A DNA stretch of 7,530 bases from Fidelibacterota bacterium SCGC AAA003-L08 (GTDB taxonomy: Bacteria; Fidelibacterota; Marinisomatia; SCGC-AAA003-L08; D37C17). This document shows positions 1 to 6,956 of the stretch, piece after piece (position 1 is the stretch's first letter; every line of letters begins with the position of its first letter). Made by a program: the position numbers and the translations under genes. The stretch spans positions 12,356-19,885 of the forward strand of contig ASPJ01000017.1 in NCBI GenBank assembly GCA_000405805.1, written 5' to 3'. The notes beneath the pieces were generated by a model that saw nothing but the letters and a program-made list of their open reading frames with translations, searched no databases and was not told the origin of the DNA.

Positions 1-1
1 G

Positions 2-808
2 TTAAAAGTACATCAAATACCAATGGGATCTCGAATTTCACAAGGTCGTGCAATAGTCAATTTAATTGATTGTGAAGCAGGAGAAAAAATTCATGCTTTT
101 GTATCAGTGAAAGAGTTTAATGATACGGATTATATTGTTATGGCTACTAAAAATGGTATCATTAAACGTTCGGCATTAAGTTTATATAGTAAACCAAGAA
201 AAAATGGAATTTATGCAATAGAAGTGAGAGAAAACGATGAATTAATTCAAGCGCGAGTTTCTAATGGTGAGCAAGACATTATTATGGCTACATCCAATGG
301 AAAGGCTATACGATTTCGGGAAGATAAAATAAGATCTACAGGCAGGAAAACAATGGGTGTGCGTGGTATTCGAATGAGTTTTAAAGATGATTATGTAGTG
401 GGCATGCTTGTTGTTAAGCGAGAAGGCACAATTTTTGTTGCTAGTAATAAAGGATATGGTAAACGAACTGATATTGAAGCATATCGCACACAGACTCGTG
501 GTGGTAAAGGATCCTATACTATGAAAACTTCAGATAAAGTAGGGAAATTAGTTGCTATTATGGAAGTCATTGATGATGATGATATAATGATTATTACTAA
601 TCAAGGAGTAATGATTAGACAGCAAGTTTCTGCTATTAATACTATTGGCAGAAATACTCAAGGTGTACGACTATTAAAACTCGATGATAGTGCAATGATT
701 TCTTCAATTACTAAAGTTTTAAAAGAAGAAGAAGAAGATGAACAAAATACAGAAGATCATGCTAATGATAATGAGCCTAGTGATATTGTAGAAGAATCTG
801 AGGAATAA
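2..808 (+). CDS. gyrA: DNA gyrase subunit A, C-terminal domain (5' partial)
   Basis: This is the C-terminal DNA-wrapping beta-pinwheel of gyrase subunit A, the cytoplasmic type IIA topoisomerase that introduces negative supercoils together with GyrB. The frame is open from base 2 and reads LKVHQIP before the first visible Met (base 23), so that Met is internal. The catalytic tyrosine domain lies off the left edge. The 268 visible codons hold repeated blade signatures: an ATKNG strand turn, GVRGIRM, NKGYGKRT and GRNTQGVRL. GRNTQGVRL and the strongly acidic tail (EEEEDE and later Glu/Asp runs) favour GyrA over ParC. A GyrA-box-like QTRGGKG lies at 491-511. The canonical first box would be upstream of the window, so this one belongs to a later blade. 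The gene ends in TAA, two bases before the presumed yggS start. The family call is very secure; only completeness is unknown. Confidence 0.96.
   Translation, partial: LKVHQIPMGSRISQGRAIVNLIDCEAGEKIHAFVSVKEFNDTDYIVMATKNGIIKRSALSLYSKPRKNGIYAIEVRENDELIQARVSNGEQDIIMATSNGKAIRFREDKIRSTGRKTMGVRGIRMSFKDDYVVGMLVVKREGTIFVASNKGYGKRTDIEAYRTQTRGGKGSYTMKTSDKVGKLVAIMEVIDDDDIMIITNQGVMIRQQVSAINTIGRNTQGVRLLKLDDSAMISSITKVLKEEEEDEQNTEDHANDNEPSDIVEESEE
800..805 (+). promoter_or_regulatory. Shine-Dalgarno-like GAGGAA before the presumed ATT start of yggS
   Basis: GAGGAA sits inside the last codons of gyrA and ends five bases before the ATT at 811, a normal ribosome-binding distance. The other gene junctions in this window have no comparable purine-rich site. 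It is one of two arguments for placing the yggS start at 811, the other being the repeated TAATTAT junction. It also encodes the Glu-rich gyrA tail, so the match could be accidental. Confidence 0.4.
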
Positions 809-810
809 TT

Positions 811-1503
811 ATTTCCAGTATTAATCAAACAGCATTTGATTCCATTAAAAATCAAATCAAGGCATCTGCACAACAATCAAATCGCAATAAGAATAATATC
901 CACATTATAGCAGTAACCAAAACATTCGGTTTTGATTCCATTCAATCTGCTTATGATAATGATATTTTAATCATTGGAGAAAACCGAGTACAGGAAACTA
1001 TTGACAAACTATCTAATAATATTCTTCCAAATGGTTTAGAATTACATTTAATTGGACATTTACAATCCAACAAAGTTAATAAAGCAATAAATATTTTTGA
1101 TGTTATTCAAACTGTTGATTCTTTAAAAATTGCACATAAAATTAACAATGCGGCTAATCATATTAGCAAAATTCAACGTATTTATATGCAAATTAATTCT
1201 GGCAATGATGCAGACAAATATGGATTTAATAATAATGATACTATTAACGCTGCCAAAGAAATTAATTTGTTGTCTAACCTTCATCTAGAAGGGATTATGA
1301 TGATTCCTCCTTTAATGAAATTAAACGAAGAGTATAGATCTATTTTTAAAAAAACAAAACAAATACAATTAGAGATCTATAATTGTGGGATTAAAAATTG
1401 TATTAATATATCAATGGGCATGTCAAGAGATTATCACATGGCAATTGAAGAAGGGGCAACACACGTACGTATTGGTACAGCATTGTTTGGAAGTCGAACG
1501 TAA
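811..1503 (+). CDS. yggS: YggS/PLPBP family pyridoxal phosphate homeostasis protein, apparent ATT start
   Basis: This is a cytoplasmic PLP-binding protein of the YggS/PROSC family, which buffers free pyridoxal phosphate and has no known enzymatic reaction. Read from 811 it gives 230 residues, the usual family length. Visible hallmarks in order are the PLP-lysine segment AVTK (Lys37), GENRVQE, HLIGHLQSNKV, QINSGN, IPP and the phosphate-binding C-terminus SMGMS followed by GATHVRIGTALFG. No ATG, GTG or TTG occurs in this frame between the upstream stop (799-801) and the ATG at 1186. Starting at 1186 would leave 105 residues and remove the PLP lysine. ATT at 811 is chosen because it fits the family length, lies 5 bases after GAGGAA, and occupies the place where ATG stands in two sister junctions. 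ATT could be a genuine rare start or an altered ATG. The family call is secure; the start is moderately supported. Confidence 0.9.
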   Translation: MSSINQTAFDSIKNQIKASAQQSNRNKNNIHIIAVTKTFGFDSIQSAYDNDILIIGENRVQETIDKLSNNILPNGLELHLIGHLQSNKVNKAINIFDVIQTVDSLKIAHKINNAANHISKIQRIYMQINSGNDADKYGFNNNDTINAAKEINLLSNLHLEGIMMIPPLMKLNEEYRSIFKKTKQIQLEIYNCGIKNCINISMGMSRDYHMAIEEGATHVRIGTALFGSRT

Positions 1504-1505
1504 TT

Positions 1506-2486
1506 ATGCAATTAGTATGTAATATTATGCGGGGCAATAATATTGAAAGTCAGCATATAGTATATGCTGTTGTTATTAATGAAAAAGAAGAAATTCTTTT
1601 TTCAAGTGGTGATTCAGATTATATAACATGTATTAGGTCATCATTAAAACCATTTCAGGCTAGTACGTTAATTAAATATAATGGTCATAAAAAATTTAAC
1701 TTAACAGAAAAGGAGCTATCATTACTTTGTGCTTCTCATAGTGCTGAAAAAATTCATACAGAGACAGCCTCCAATATATTAAATAAAATTAACTGTCTTG
1801 ATAATGATTTAGAATGTGGCGCTCATCCAGCACATCATTTAGCAACTCGCCATACAATGTTAAAAAAGAATATTCCTTTTTCCAGTTTAAACAACAACTG
1901 TTCAGGGAAACATATTGGAATGCTTGCACTTGCTAAAACATTAAATATAGACCATAAAAATTATATCAATAAAAATCATATTGTTCAACAAAAAATATTT
2001 GATAATGTTTTACAATATTCAGAAATAGAGCCAACCAATTTAGCAATTGATGGTTGTAGTGTGCCAACACCATTTTATTCATTACATACAATTGCTAAAA
2101 TATATATGAAATTAATTAATAAGAAATTTCATGATTTGGATATTTTATATCAGGCTATGACTAAATACCCATATATGGTAGCTGGGGAAAATCGATTTGA
2201 TACTGATTTTATGCTTGCAATGGATACTAAAGGTGTATCAAAAGGAGGAGGTGAAGCAATCCAGGGCTTAGCATTGAAAACTCAAAAATATGGTAATATT
2301 GCTATAGCATTAAAAGTATTAAGCGGTTCACATCTAGTCCGAGATGTTGCTATCATGAAAGTTCTTAATCATATGAAACTATTATCTTCTCAGCAAAATA
2401 AAAGGCTAAACCAATATGTTCAAAAACCGATTTTTAATCATAATAAAATTCAAACAGGCTGTGTAGAAGCAGAATTAGTATCATAA
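1506..2486 (+). CDS. L-asparaginase II family protein (SxxK, Rhizobium etli ReAV type)
   Basis: This is a predicted cytoplasmic asparaginase that hydrolyses L-asparagine to aspartate and ammonia. It belongs to the Asparaginase_II family typified by Rhizobium etli ReAV, not to the E. coli AnsA/AnsB or plant types. The 326 residues match the usual length. The SxxK nucleophile motif is visible as RSSLKPFQA (Ser45, Lys48). CASHS gives the second catalytic serine (Ser77 by alignment with ReAV Ser80). The zinc-site pattern is present as Cys132-SG-Lys135 with a later Cys184 in DGCSVPTP. The C-terminal part holds a GGGEA segment with Lys246 just before it. I aligned to ReAV numbering from memory, so exact equivalences are inferred. 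The ATG lies 2 bases after the yggS TAA, without a Shine-Dalgarno site, which suggests coupled translation. No signal peptide is seen. The gene appears intact. Confidence 0.9.
   Translation: MQLVCNIMRGNNIESQHIVYAVVINEKEEILFSSGDSDYITCIRSSLKPFQASTLIKYNGHKKFNLTEKELSLLCASHSAEKIHTETASNILNKINCLDNDLECGAHPAHHLATRHTMLKKNIPFSSLNNNCSGKHIGMLALAKTLNIDHKNYINKNHIVQQKIFDNVLQYSEIEPTNLAIDGCSVPTPFYSLHTIAKIYMKLINKKFHDLDILYQAMTKYPYMVAGENRFDTDFMLAMDTKGVSKGGGEAIQGLALKTQKYGNIAIALKVLSGSHLVRDVAIMKVLNHMKLLSSQQNKRLNQYVQKPIFNHNKIQTGCVEAELVS
1551..1569. repeat. 19-bp perfect palindrome inside the asparaginase gene
   Basis: Two 9-base arms, CAGCATATA and TATATGCTG, are exact reverse complements around a single central G. 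The site covers about codons 16-22 of the asparaginase gene (Gln-His-Ile-Val-Tyr-Ala-Val), about 45 bases after its start. It has the size of a dimeric repressor site, but the single-base centre cannot form a normal RNA hairpin loop without opening inner pairs. The AT-rich background makes the central TATA part easy to obtain by chance. No regulator is encoded nearby. Confidence 0.4.
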
Positions 2487-2488
2487 TT

Positions 2489-3250
2489 ATGTTAACTTCT
2501 TTTTCTTCATTAAAACAGTTATTAGTCTATGCCCAACCATGGCGATTTAAAATTTATTTAGCCACATTATATTCTGTTCTTAATAAATTGTTTGATATAG
2601 CTCCGGAAATCTTAATAGGTGTTGCAGTTGATCTGGTAGCTAAAGGAGACGATAGCTGGCTTGCTCAATTTTTTGGTTTTCAAACTATGGAATCTCAATT
2701 AATTTTTCTTGGAGTAACAACTTTTTTTATATGGGTCTTTGAATCTCTGTTTCAATATTTACATTCAATAAGCTGGCGAAATATTGCACAGGAAATTGAA
2801 CATGAAATACGAATAAATGGATATTCGCATGTTCAGTCACTGGATGTTAATTGGCATGAAAATCAGCGAACAGGAAATGTTACAGCTATTTTAAATGATG
2901 ATGTGAATCAATTAGAGCGTTTTTTAAATGATGGAGCCAATGAAATTATTCAATTACTTATATCTAGCGTAGCCATTGGTTTTATATTTTTTTATGTTTC
3001 TCCATTGATAGGATTAGTTGCAGTGGTACCAATTCCAATAATATTATTAATTGGAACATTTTTCCAGAAAAATTTATCTCCACGATATCGCAATGTTAGA
3101 GATTCAGCGGGCATATTAAATCTTCTATATTTAATAATCTTCTTGGAATTCAAACCATTAAAAGTTTTATTCAAGAAGTTCGTGAATCAAAACGAATTAA
3201 AAAATTTAGCAAATATTATCAAGAACAAAATTTCCAAGCCATTACTATGA
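2489..3250 (+). CDS. ABC exporter, N-terminal fragment as currently readable
   Basis: As written, this frame encodes 253 residues. The first 211 are authentic permease, ending at AGILN, and carry the first four membrane helices plus the family-typical ILNDDVNQLERFLNDGANE segment. The last 42 residues, after 3121, are a shadow reading and do not resemble the family. The fragment stops at TGA 3248-3250. It has no ATPase and could not transport on its own. Confidence 0.6.
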   Translation: MLTSFSSLKQLLVYAQPWRFKIYLATLYSVLNKLFDIAPEILIGVAVDLVAKGDDSWLAQFFGFQTMESQLIFLGVTTFFIWVFESLFQYLHSISWRNIAQEIEHEIRINGYSHVQSLDVNWHENQRTGNVTAILNDDVNQLERFLNDGANEIIQLLISSVAIGFIFFYVSPLIGLVAVVPIPIILLIGTFFQKNLSPRYRNVRDSAGILNLLYLIIFLEFKPLKVLFKKFVNQNELKNLANIIKNKISKPLL

Positions 3251-4269
3251 GTTCCGCCTTTGTTCCAGTAGTCAGGATGGGTGTATTAAGTGGGTTTTTA
3301 GGTACAATGGTGATTGGTAGCAAAATGGCCTTATCTGGAGATCTTGAACTGGGTACATTCAGTGTATTAGTATTTTTAACACAACGATTTTTATGGCCAT
3401 TTACTAATATTGCCATTCTTATTGATAATTTCGAACGTTCTATGGCATCTACAAAAAGAATTTTAGAATTACTAACTATCAAATCAGCTATTACTGATCC
3501 TGTGGAGCCTATTGTTAATTCAGATTATAAAGCGAACATTGATTTTTCAAACCTGAATTTTCATTATGAAAAAACCAATCCTGTTTTTACTAATTTAAAT
3601 TTCACTATTAAAGGTGGACAATTTATTGGCATTGTAGGACAAACCGGATCTGGGAAAACTACACTGGCAAAATTATTATTAAGATTTTATGATCCAATAT
3701 CAGGGTCAGTAAAAATTAATAATATTAATATGCGAGATGTAACAATAAAAGAATTACGCAAAAATATTGGATTTGTTAGTCAGGAAACCTTTTTATTTGA
3801 TGGAACCATTAAAGAAAATATTGCTTATTATAATGAAGACGCTGATATGGATGATATTATAGCAGCATCTCAAAAAAGTCAGGCCCATGAATTTATCGAA
3901 AAATTACCACATGGTTATAATACATTAATTGGAGAACGAGGACAAAAATTATCTGGTGGACAAAAACAACGCCTATCCATCGCTAGGGCGATATTAAAAA
4001 ATCCAGATATTTTAATTTTTGATGAAGCAACATCATCTGTGGATAATGAAACTGAGCAATTAATTCAACAGGCATTAAATGATATATCAAAAAATAGAAC
4101 AACGATAGTAATTGCACATCGTTTATCTACAATCCGTAATGCAGATCATATTATTGTACTGTCAGATTCATCTATTATAGAGCAGGGCTGTCATGATGAA
4201 TTAATTTTAAATTCAGATGGTTATTATGCATCTCTTTGGAACATTCAAACTGGCCAAAAAGCAGACTAG
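3247..4269 (+). CDS. ABC exporter, C-terminal fragment (last two helices plus ATPase) as currently readable
   Basis: The true coding sequence in this frame extends back to 3121. The ATG at 3247 is only the first start codon after the lesion, and the residue is an internal Met of the repaired protein (residue 254). It overlaps the stop of the N-terminal fragment as ATGA, which could in principle allow reinitiation. That would give a 340-residue chain with helices 5 and 6 and a complete nucleotide-binding domain: Walker A at residues 131-138, LSGGQ at 235-239, Walker B at 255-260 and H-loop His291. The cut lies inside the permease domain, so an evolved two-subunit arrangement is unlikely. Confidence 0.65.
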   Translation: MSSAFVPVVRMGVLSGFLGTMVIGSKMALSGDLELGTFSVLVFLTQRFLWPFTNIAILIDNFERSMASTKRILELLTIKSAITDPVEPIVNSDYKANIDFSNLNFHYEKTNPVFTNLNFTIKGGQFIGIVGQTGSGKTTLAKLLLRFYDPISGSVKINNINMRDVTIKELRKNIGFVSQETFLFDGTIKENIAYYNEDADMDDIIAASQKSQAHEFIEKLPHGYNTLIGERGQKLSGGQKQRLSIARAILKNPDILIFDEATSSVDNETEQLIQQALNDISKNRTTIVIAHRLSTIRNADHIIVLSDSSIIEQGCHDELILNSDGYYASLWNIQTGQKAD

Positions 4270-4289
4270 ATAATAATTACTTTCTAATA

Positions 4290-4317
4290 ATAACTTTTTA
4301 GTAAATTCATATATAAT
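4290..4317 (+). promoter_or_regulatory. Weak candidate promoter in the 59-bp gap before the DUF998 gene
   Basis: The gap 4270-4328 is almost pure A/T and is the only space longer than three bases between the first five genes. It contains an exact TATAAT at 4312-4317. ATAACT at 4290-4295 stands 16 bases upstream as a poor -35 match. Transcription starting 6-8 bases after the -10 box would begin only a few bases before the ATG at 4329, giving a nearly leaderless message. That fits the absence of a Shine-Dalgarno site. In such AT-rich DNA a TATAAT can occur by chance. I see no convincing intrinsic terminator here; the best stem is TTACT/AGTAA with a long loop and no following T-run. Confidence 0.3.
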
Positions 4318-4328
4318 TAAAGTATCAA

Positions 4329-5009
4329 ATGAACAAAAAAAACTGGTTAATTCATATACCCCAATCTGGCATTATTATTTTTATTCTATTGAATATTTTG
4401 GCAATAATTACGTATTCTGGGACTACTCTGCATGATAATTTGTCAGTTGGTTATTCGTTCACAAATAATTTTTTAAGTGATTTAGGTAGATATATGACTT
4501 ATAATGGGGGAAACAATTTTTTCCCTTGTTTATTTTTTAACTCAGCAATGTTGATTGCAGGGACTGTCATTATAATATTTTTTTGGAATATCGAAACTAT
4601 TTTCAATCGTTATTCCGGTATTTTTTATTGGATTGCAATGATTGGAACTAGTGCAGGAATTGCAGGTGGATACAGCATGATTGGAGTAGCTCTAACACCT
4701 GCTGATTTATATTTAGATTCTCATATTTTATGTGCACATTGGTTATTTAGATTTTTTGTAATAGCAGCAGTGTGTTATACTATTATCATTTTCAAATCTG
4801 AACTTATTGCAAATAAATATGCCATTGGATATTGTGTATTTGCATGTTTAATTTTATTATATATACTGGTTTCTGAACTTGGGCCAGATCCAAGAGAGCA
4901 AATGTCTGCATTACAGTTTCAAGTAATCGCACAAAAAAGTATATTATTATGTTTTCTAGCTACTATTTATTTTCAAACAAAAGGACTAGAATCAATAATT
5001 GACAAATAA
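4329..5009 (+). CDS. DUF998 family integral membrane protein
   Basis: This 226-residue hydrophobic protein has about six predicted membrane helices (near residues 13-31, 66-86, 97-119, 134-155, 164-183 and 200-215). It resembles the DUF998 family, whose biochemical role is not established. Supporting features are the NNFLSDLGR motif followed by TYNGGNNF in the first outer loop, GVALTPADLYLDSH before helix 4, and a polar LGPDPRE loop before helix 6. Charged and polar conserved residues next to the helices suggest a membrane-bound enzyme or receptor, but that is inference. No cleavable signal peptide is evident, because the first helix lacks a cleavage-like end. The ATG at 4329 has no Shine-Dalgarno site. 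The stop is three bases before the cyclase gene, so the two are probably co-translated and may be functionally linked. The gene appears intact; the family call is from recalled motifs. Confidence 0.75.
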   Translation: MNKKNWLIHIPQSGIIIFILLNILAIITYSGTTLHDNLSVGYSFTNNFLSDLGRYMTYNGGNNFFPCLFFNSAMLIAGTVIIIFFWNIETIFNRYSGIFYWIAMIGTSAGIAGGYSMIGVALTPADLYLDSHILCAHWLFRFFVIAAVCYTIIIFKSELIANKYAIGYCVFACLILLYILVSELGPDPREQMSALQFQVIAQKSILLCFLATIYFQTKGLESIIDK

Positions 5010-5012
5010 TTT

Positions 5013-6944
5013 ATGAGCAAACAAACTCGATCCATATTAGCCATTTTATCTACTGACATTCCTGGGTATACCCAAAAAACAGAAGAAGATGAAAGTCAGG
5101 CATTTAGTCTGATTGCTAAACATCGTGACATAATTGAAAAACATGTTAGTACATTGAATGGTTTTACTTTCAAAGAAATGGGAGATGGTACTTTCAATAA
5201 ATTTGAGAGTGTAATTGATGCTGCACGATGTGCAATCAAAATACAAAACGAAGCGATAGAGCGTGAACTCCCACTGCGGGTAGGAGTACATTTAGGTGAT
5301 GTACTACAAGAAGGGGATGATATTTTAGGAATAGGTGTGAATATTGCTGATCGTATTCAGGGGTTAGCAAAACCAGGCACCATATATATATCAGAGGATG
5401 TCTTTAGGCAAATTAAAAATCAGCCAGATTTAAATACTATTCAAATTGGTGAGCATGAACTTAAAGGCATCAAAGGGAAAATGACATTACATGAACTTAT
5501 TTTTAATCGTGATGGAACAATTACAGAGCGGATTGAAGTTACACATAAAATACAAGCGCATGATGAAGATGGAAATAAAGTGGAAAAAGAAGCTCCTAAA
5601 AATGAATTTTTAAAAACATTAACGATGTTTTACTTTGATAATAAAACAGATAATTCTGATTTAGATTGGCTGCAATATGGAATCCCCAATGCCTGTTATT
5701 ATACACTTCAGCAAGAAAAAGTAATATTTATGTATGAACCATATTCAATGTCTGAAAATAATACAATAGATTGTTTAGAAATTATAGATAATTCTAAGAG
5801 CCTTAATATCCCAAATTCACTAAAGAAAAAAATAACTAATCAGCAGAATAAAGATTATTGGATTTCAGGGAGCATATTAAATCATAACGATGGGTATTGT
5901 ATTACAACTGAATTATATGATGCAAAGTTAGGAAAATTATTACAAACAAGAGAATTTATTGCAGATAATTTATTTACTCTTATTGATAATATTGCACTAC
6001 AGCTTCGTTATGATTTAGAGATTCCCACCTCACATATTGAATCAACAAATAATTTATCTATATCAGATATTTATACGAATAACTCCAAAGCATTTGAATT
6101 ATATACCAAGAGTAAACTGGGAAAAGAAAAGGCATCCAAGGAGGAATTTTCAAAAGAAGCGGTACAATCAGTAAGAAATTCTATAGAAGATATTTTGAAG
6201 TATGACAAAGAGTTCCCAGTAATTTATATGGATCTTGCTCAAATATGTTTGCTCTTAGGTCATGATGATAAAAGAAATGAATACTTAGAAAAGACTATGA
6301 CATTATTATATAAATGTCCAGAGCCTTTACAATATGAAATTAAAGGTAATTATTTCCGATTTGTCGAAAAAAATCCAGAAAAATTAATTAAACTATATGA
6401 ACTTTGGGCCAAGCTACAGCCCCATAATATTAAGGCACATAGAGAATTAGCAGACGCTTATCACGAAATACGCGATTTTGATAAATTACTCGAACAATTA
6501 TTCATTGTTTTTAATATGACTCCCACTGATTTTTTTGTTTTATCCAATATTGTTGATATATATATAAGTAAAAATAATTTTGAATATGCTAAAAAATTAT
6601 TAGAAGATTATGGATCAAAGTATCCTGAAAATTATAAATCTTATTCTAAATTAGGGGCATTATATGAATCGATGGGTGAATTTAAAAAAGCTAAAGAACA
6701 GTATGAGATTGTTTCGTTAATAGAGCCAAATAGCAATGATCTTACACTAGCTAAGATAGAAGCTAAATTTGGTGAATTTGATTTAGCGGTTAATAAATTA
6801 ACTAATTTGTATAACCGCCCAAATAAAACAGATGAACAAAAATATCATATCTTAAGAGCATTATCAGACATCTATTATAAAATTGGTCAAGTTAAAAGAT
6901 CAATAGATGCTTCAGAGAAAGCATATCAATTAAAACCAACATGA
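5013..6944 (+). CDS. Class III adenylate/guanylate cyclase with TolB-like and TPR domains, ending at an in-frame TGA
   Basis: This is a predicted soluble signalling protein that makes a cyclic nucleotide from ATP or GTP. The cyclase homology domain (residues 8-165) shows metal aspartates Asp15 (TDIPGYT) and Asp58 (MGDGTF), substrate lysine Lys54, RVGVHLGDV, and the transition-state pair Asn110/Arg114 in GVNIADRIQ. The usual Asp or Thr of the base-reading position (as in FGDGVN) appears to be Ile107. Residues 200-340 resemble the TolB-like domain that follows many cyclases: TLTMFYFDNKT, DWLQYGIP, WISGSI, and a TELYDAKLGKLL segment. TPR-type helical pairs occupy about 355-643 (for example YSKLGALYESMGEFKKA). 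There are no membrane helices. The frame ends at TGA 6942-6944, but clear TPR sequence continues in the same frame, so the intact protein was longer. The start is three bases after the DUF998 stop. The domain call is secure; activity and cyclic nucleotide are not. Confidence 0.85.
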   Translation: MSKQTRSILAILSTDIPGYTQKTEEDESQAFSLIAKHRDIIEKHVSTLNGFTFKEMGDGTFNKFESVIDAARCAIKIQNEAIERELPLRVGVHLGDVLQEGDDILGIGVNIADRIQGLAKPGTIYISEDVFRQIKNQPDLNTIQIGEHELKGIKGKMTLHELIFNRDGTITERIEVTHKIQAHDEDGNKVEKEAPKNEFLKTLTMFYFDNKTDNSDLDWLQYGIPNACYYTLQQEKVIFMYEPYSMSENNTIDCLEIIDNSKSLNIPNSLKKKITNQQNKDYWISGSILNHNDGYCITTELYDAKLGKLLQTREFIADNLFTLIDNIALQLRYDLEIPTSHIESTNNLSISDIYTNNSKAFELYTKSKLGKEKASKEEFSKEAVQSVRNSIEDILKYDKEFPVIYMDLAQICLLLGHDDKRNEYLEKTMTLLYKCPEPLQYEIKGNYFRFVEKNPEKLIKLYELWAKLQPHNIKAHRELADAYHEIRDFDKLLEQLFIVFNMTPTDFFVLSNIVDIYISKNNFEYAKKLLEDYGSKYPENYKSYSKLGALYESMGEFKKAKEQYEIVSLIEPNSNDLTLAKIEAKFGEFDLAVNKLTNLYNRPNKTDEQKYHILRALSDIYYKIGQVKRSIDASEKAYQLKPT

Positions 6945-6956
6945 CCACTAACAGCC

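Larger units (their letters stand above)
2489..4269 (+). pseudogene. ABC exporter, fused permease and ATPase, interrupted by a -1 frameshift
   Basis: This is a half-size ABC exporter (MsbA/LmrA-like architecture, acting as a dimer in the inner membrane; substrate unknown). Restoring one base near 3121 gives 593 residues, the normal length. The transmembrane domain has helices near residues 20-45, 70-92, 152-170, 171-190, 260-277 and 290-310. The nucleotide-binding domain follows: A-loop Tyr360, Walker A GQTGSGKT (384-391), Q-loop Gln432, signature LSGGQ (488-492), Walker B ILIFDE (508-513, catalytic Glu513) and H-loop His544. The family-like segment RDSAGILN is in frame 2 and continues as SSIFNNLLGIQTIKSF in frame 1. 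This implies that one T was lost where the sequence should read AATTCT but reads AATCT. All ATPase motifs are intact, so the lesion is either recent or a sequence error. The start ATG lies 2 bases after the asparaginase stop, and the gene ends in TAG. Confidence 0.85.

Noticed and set aside
574..585. GAT triplet repeat in gyrA
   Set aside because: It encodes a run of Asp in a loop between blade strands and is too short to suggest a phase-variable repeat.
1186..1503. Short ORF starting at ATG 1186 as a separate 105-residue gene
   Set aside because: It is the C-terminal half of YggS. The frame carries continuous family motifs back to 811, including the PLP lysine.
3116..3124. Programmed -1 ribosomal frameshift in the ABC gene
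   Set aside because: Codons TTA AAT CTT do not form an X-XXY-YYZ heptamer, and no strong downstream stem or upstream SD-like stimulator is visible.
2992..3482. Two minus-strand ORFs opposite the ABC gene (2992-3174 and 3219-3482)
   Set aside because: They lie wholly opposite a strongly recognised coding frame, show no motif, and are shadows.
4270..4328. Intrinsic terminator after the ABC gene
   Set aside because: The best inverted repeat is five A/T-rich pairs with an 18-base loop and no following T-run.
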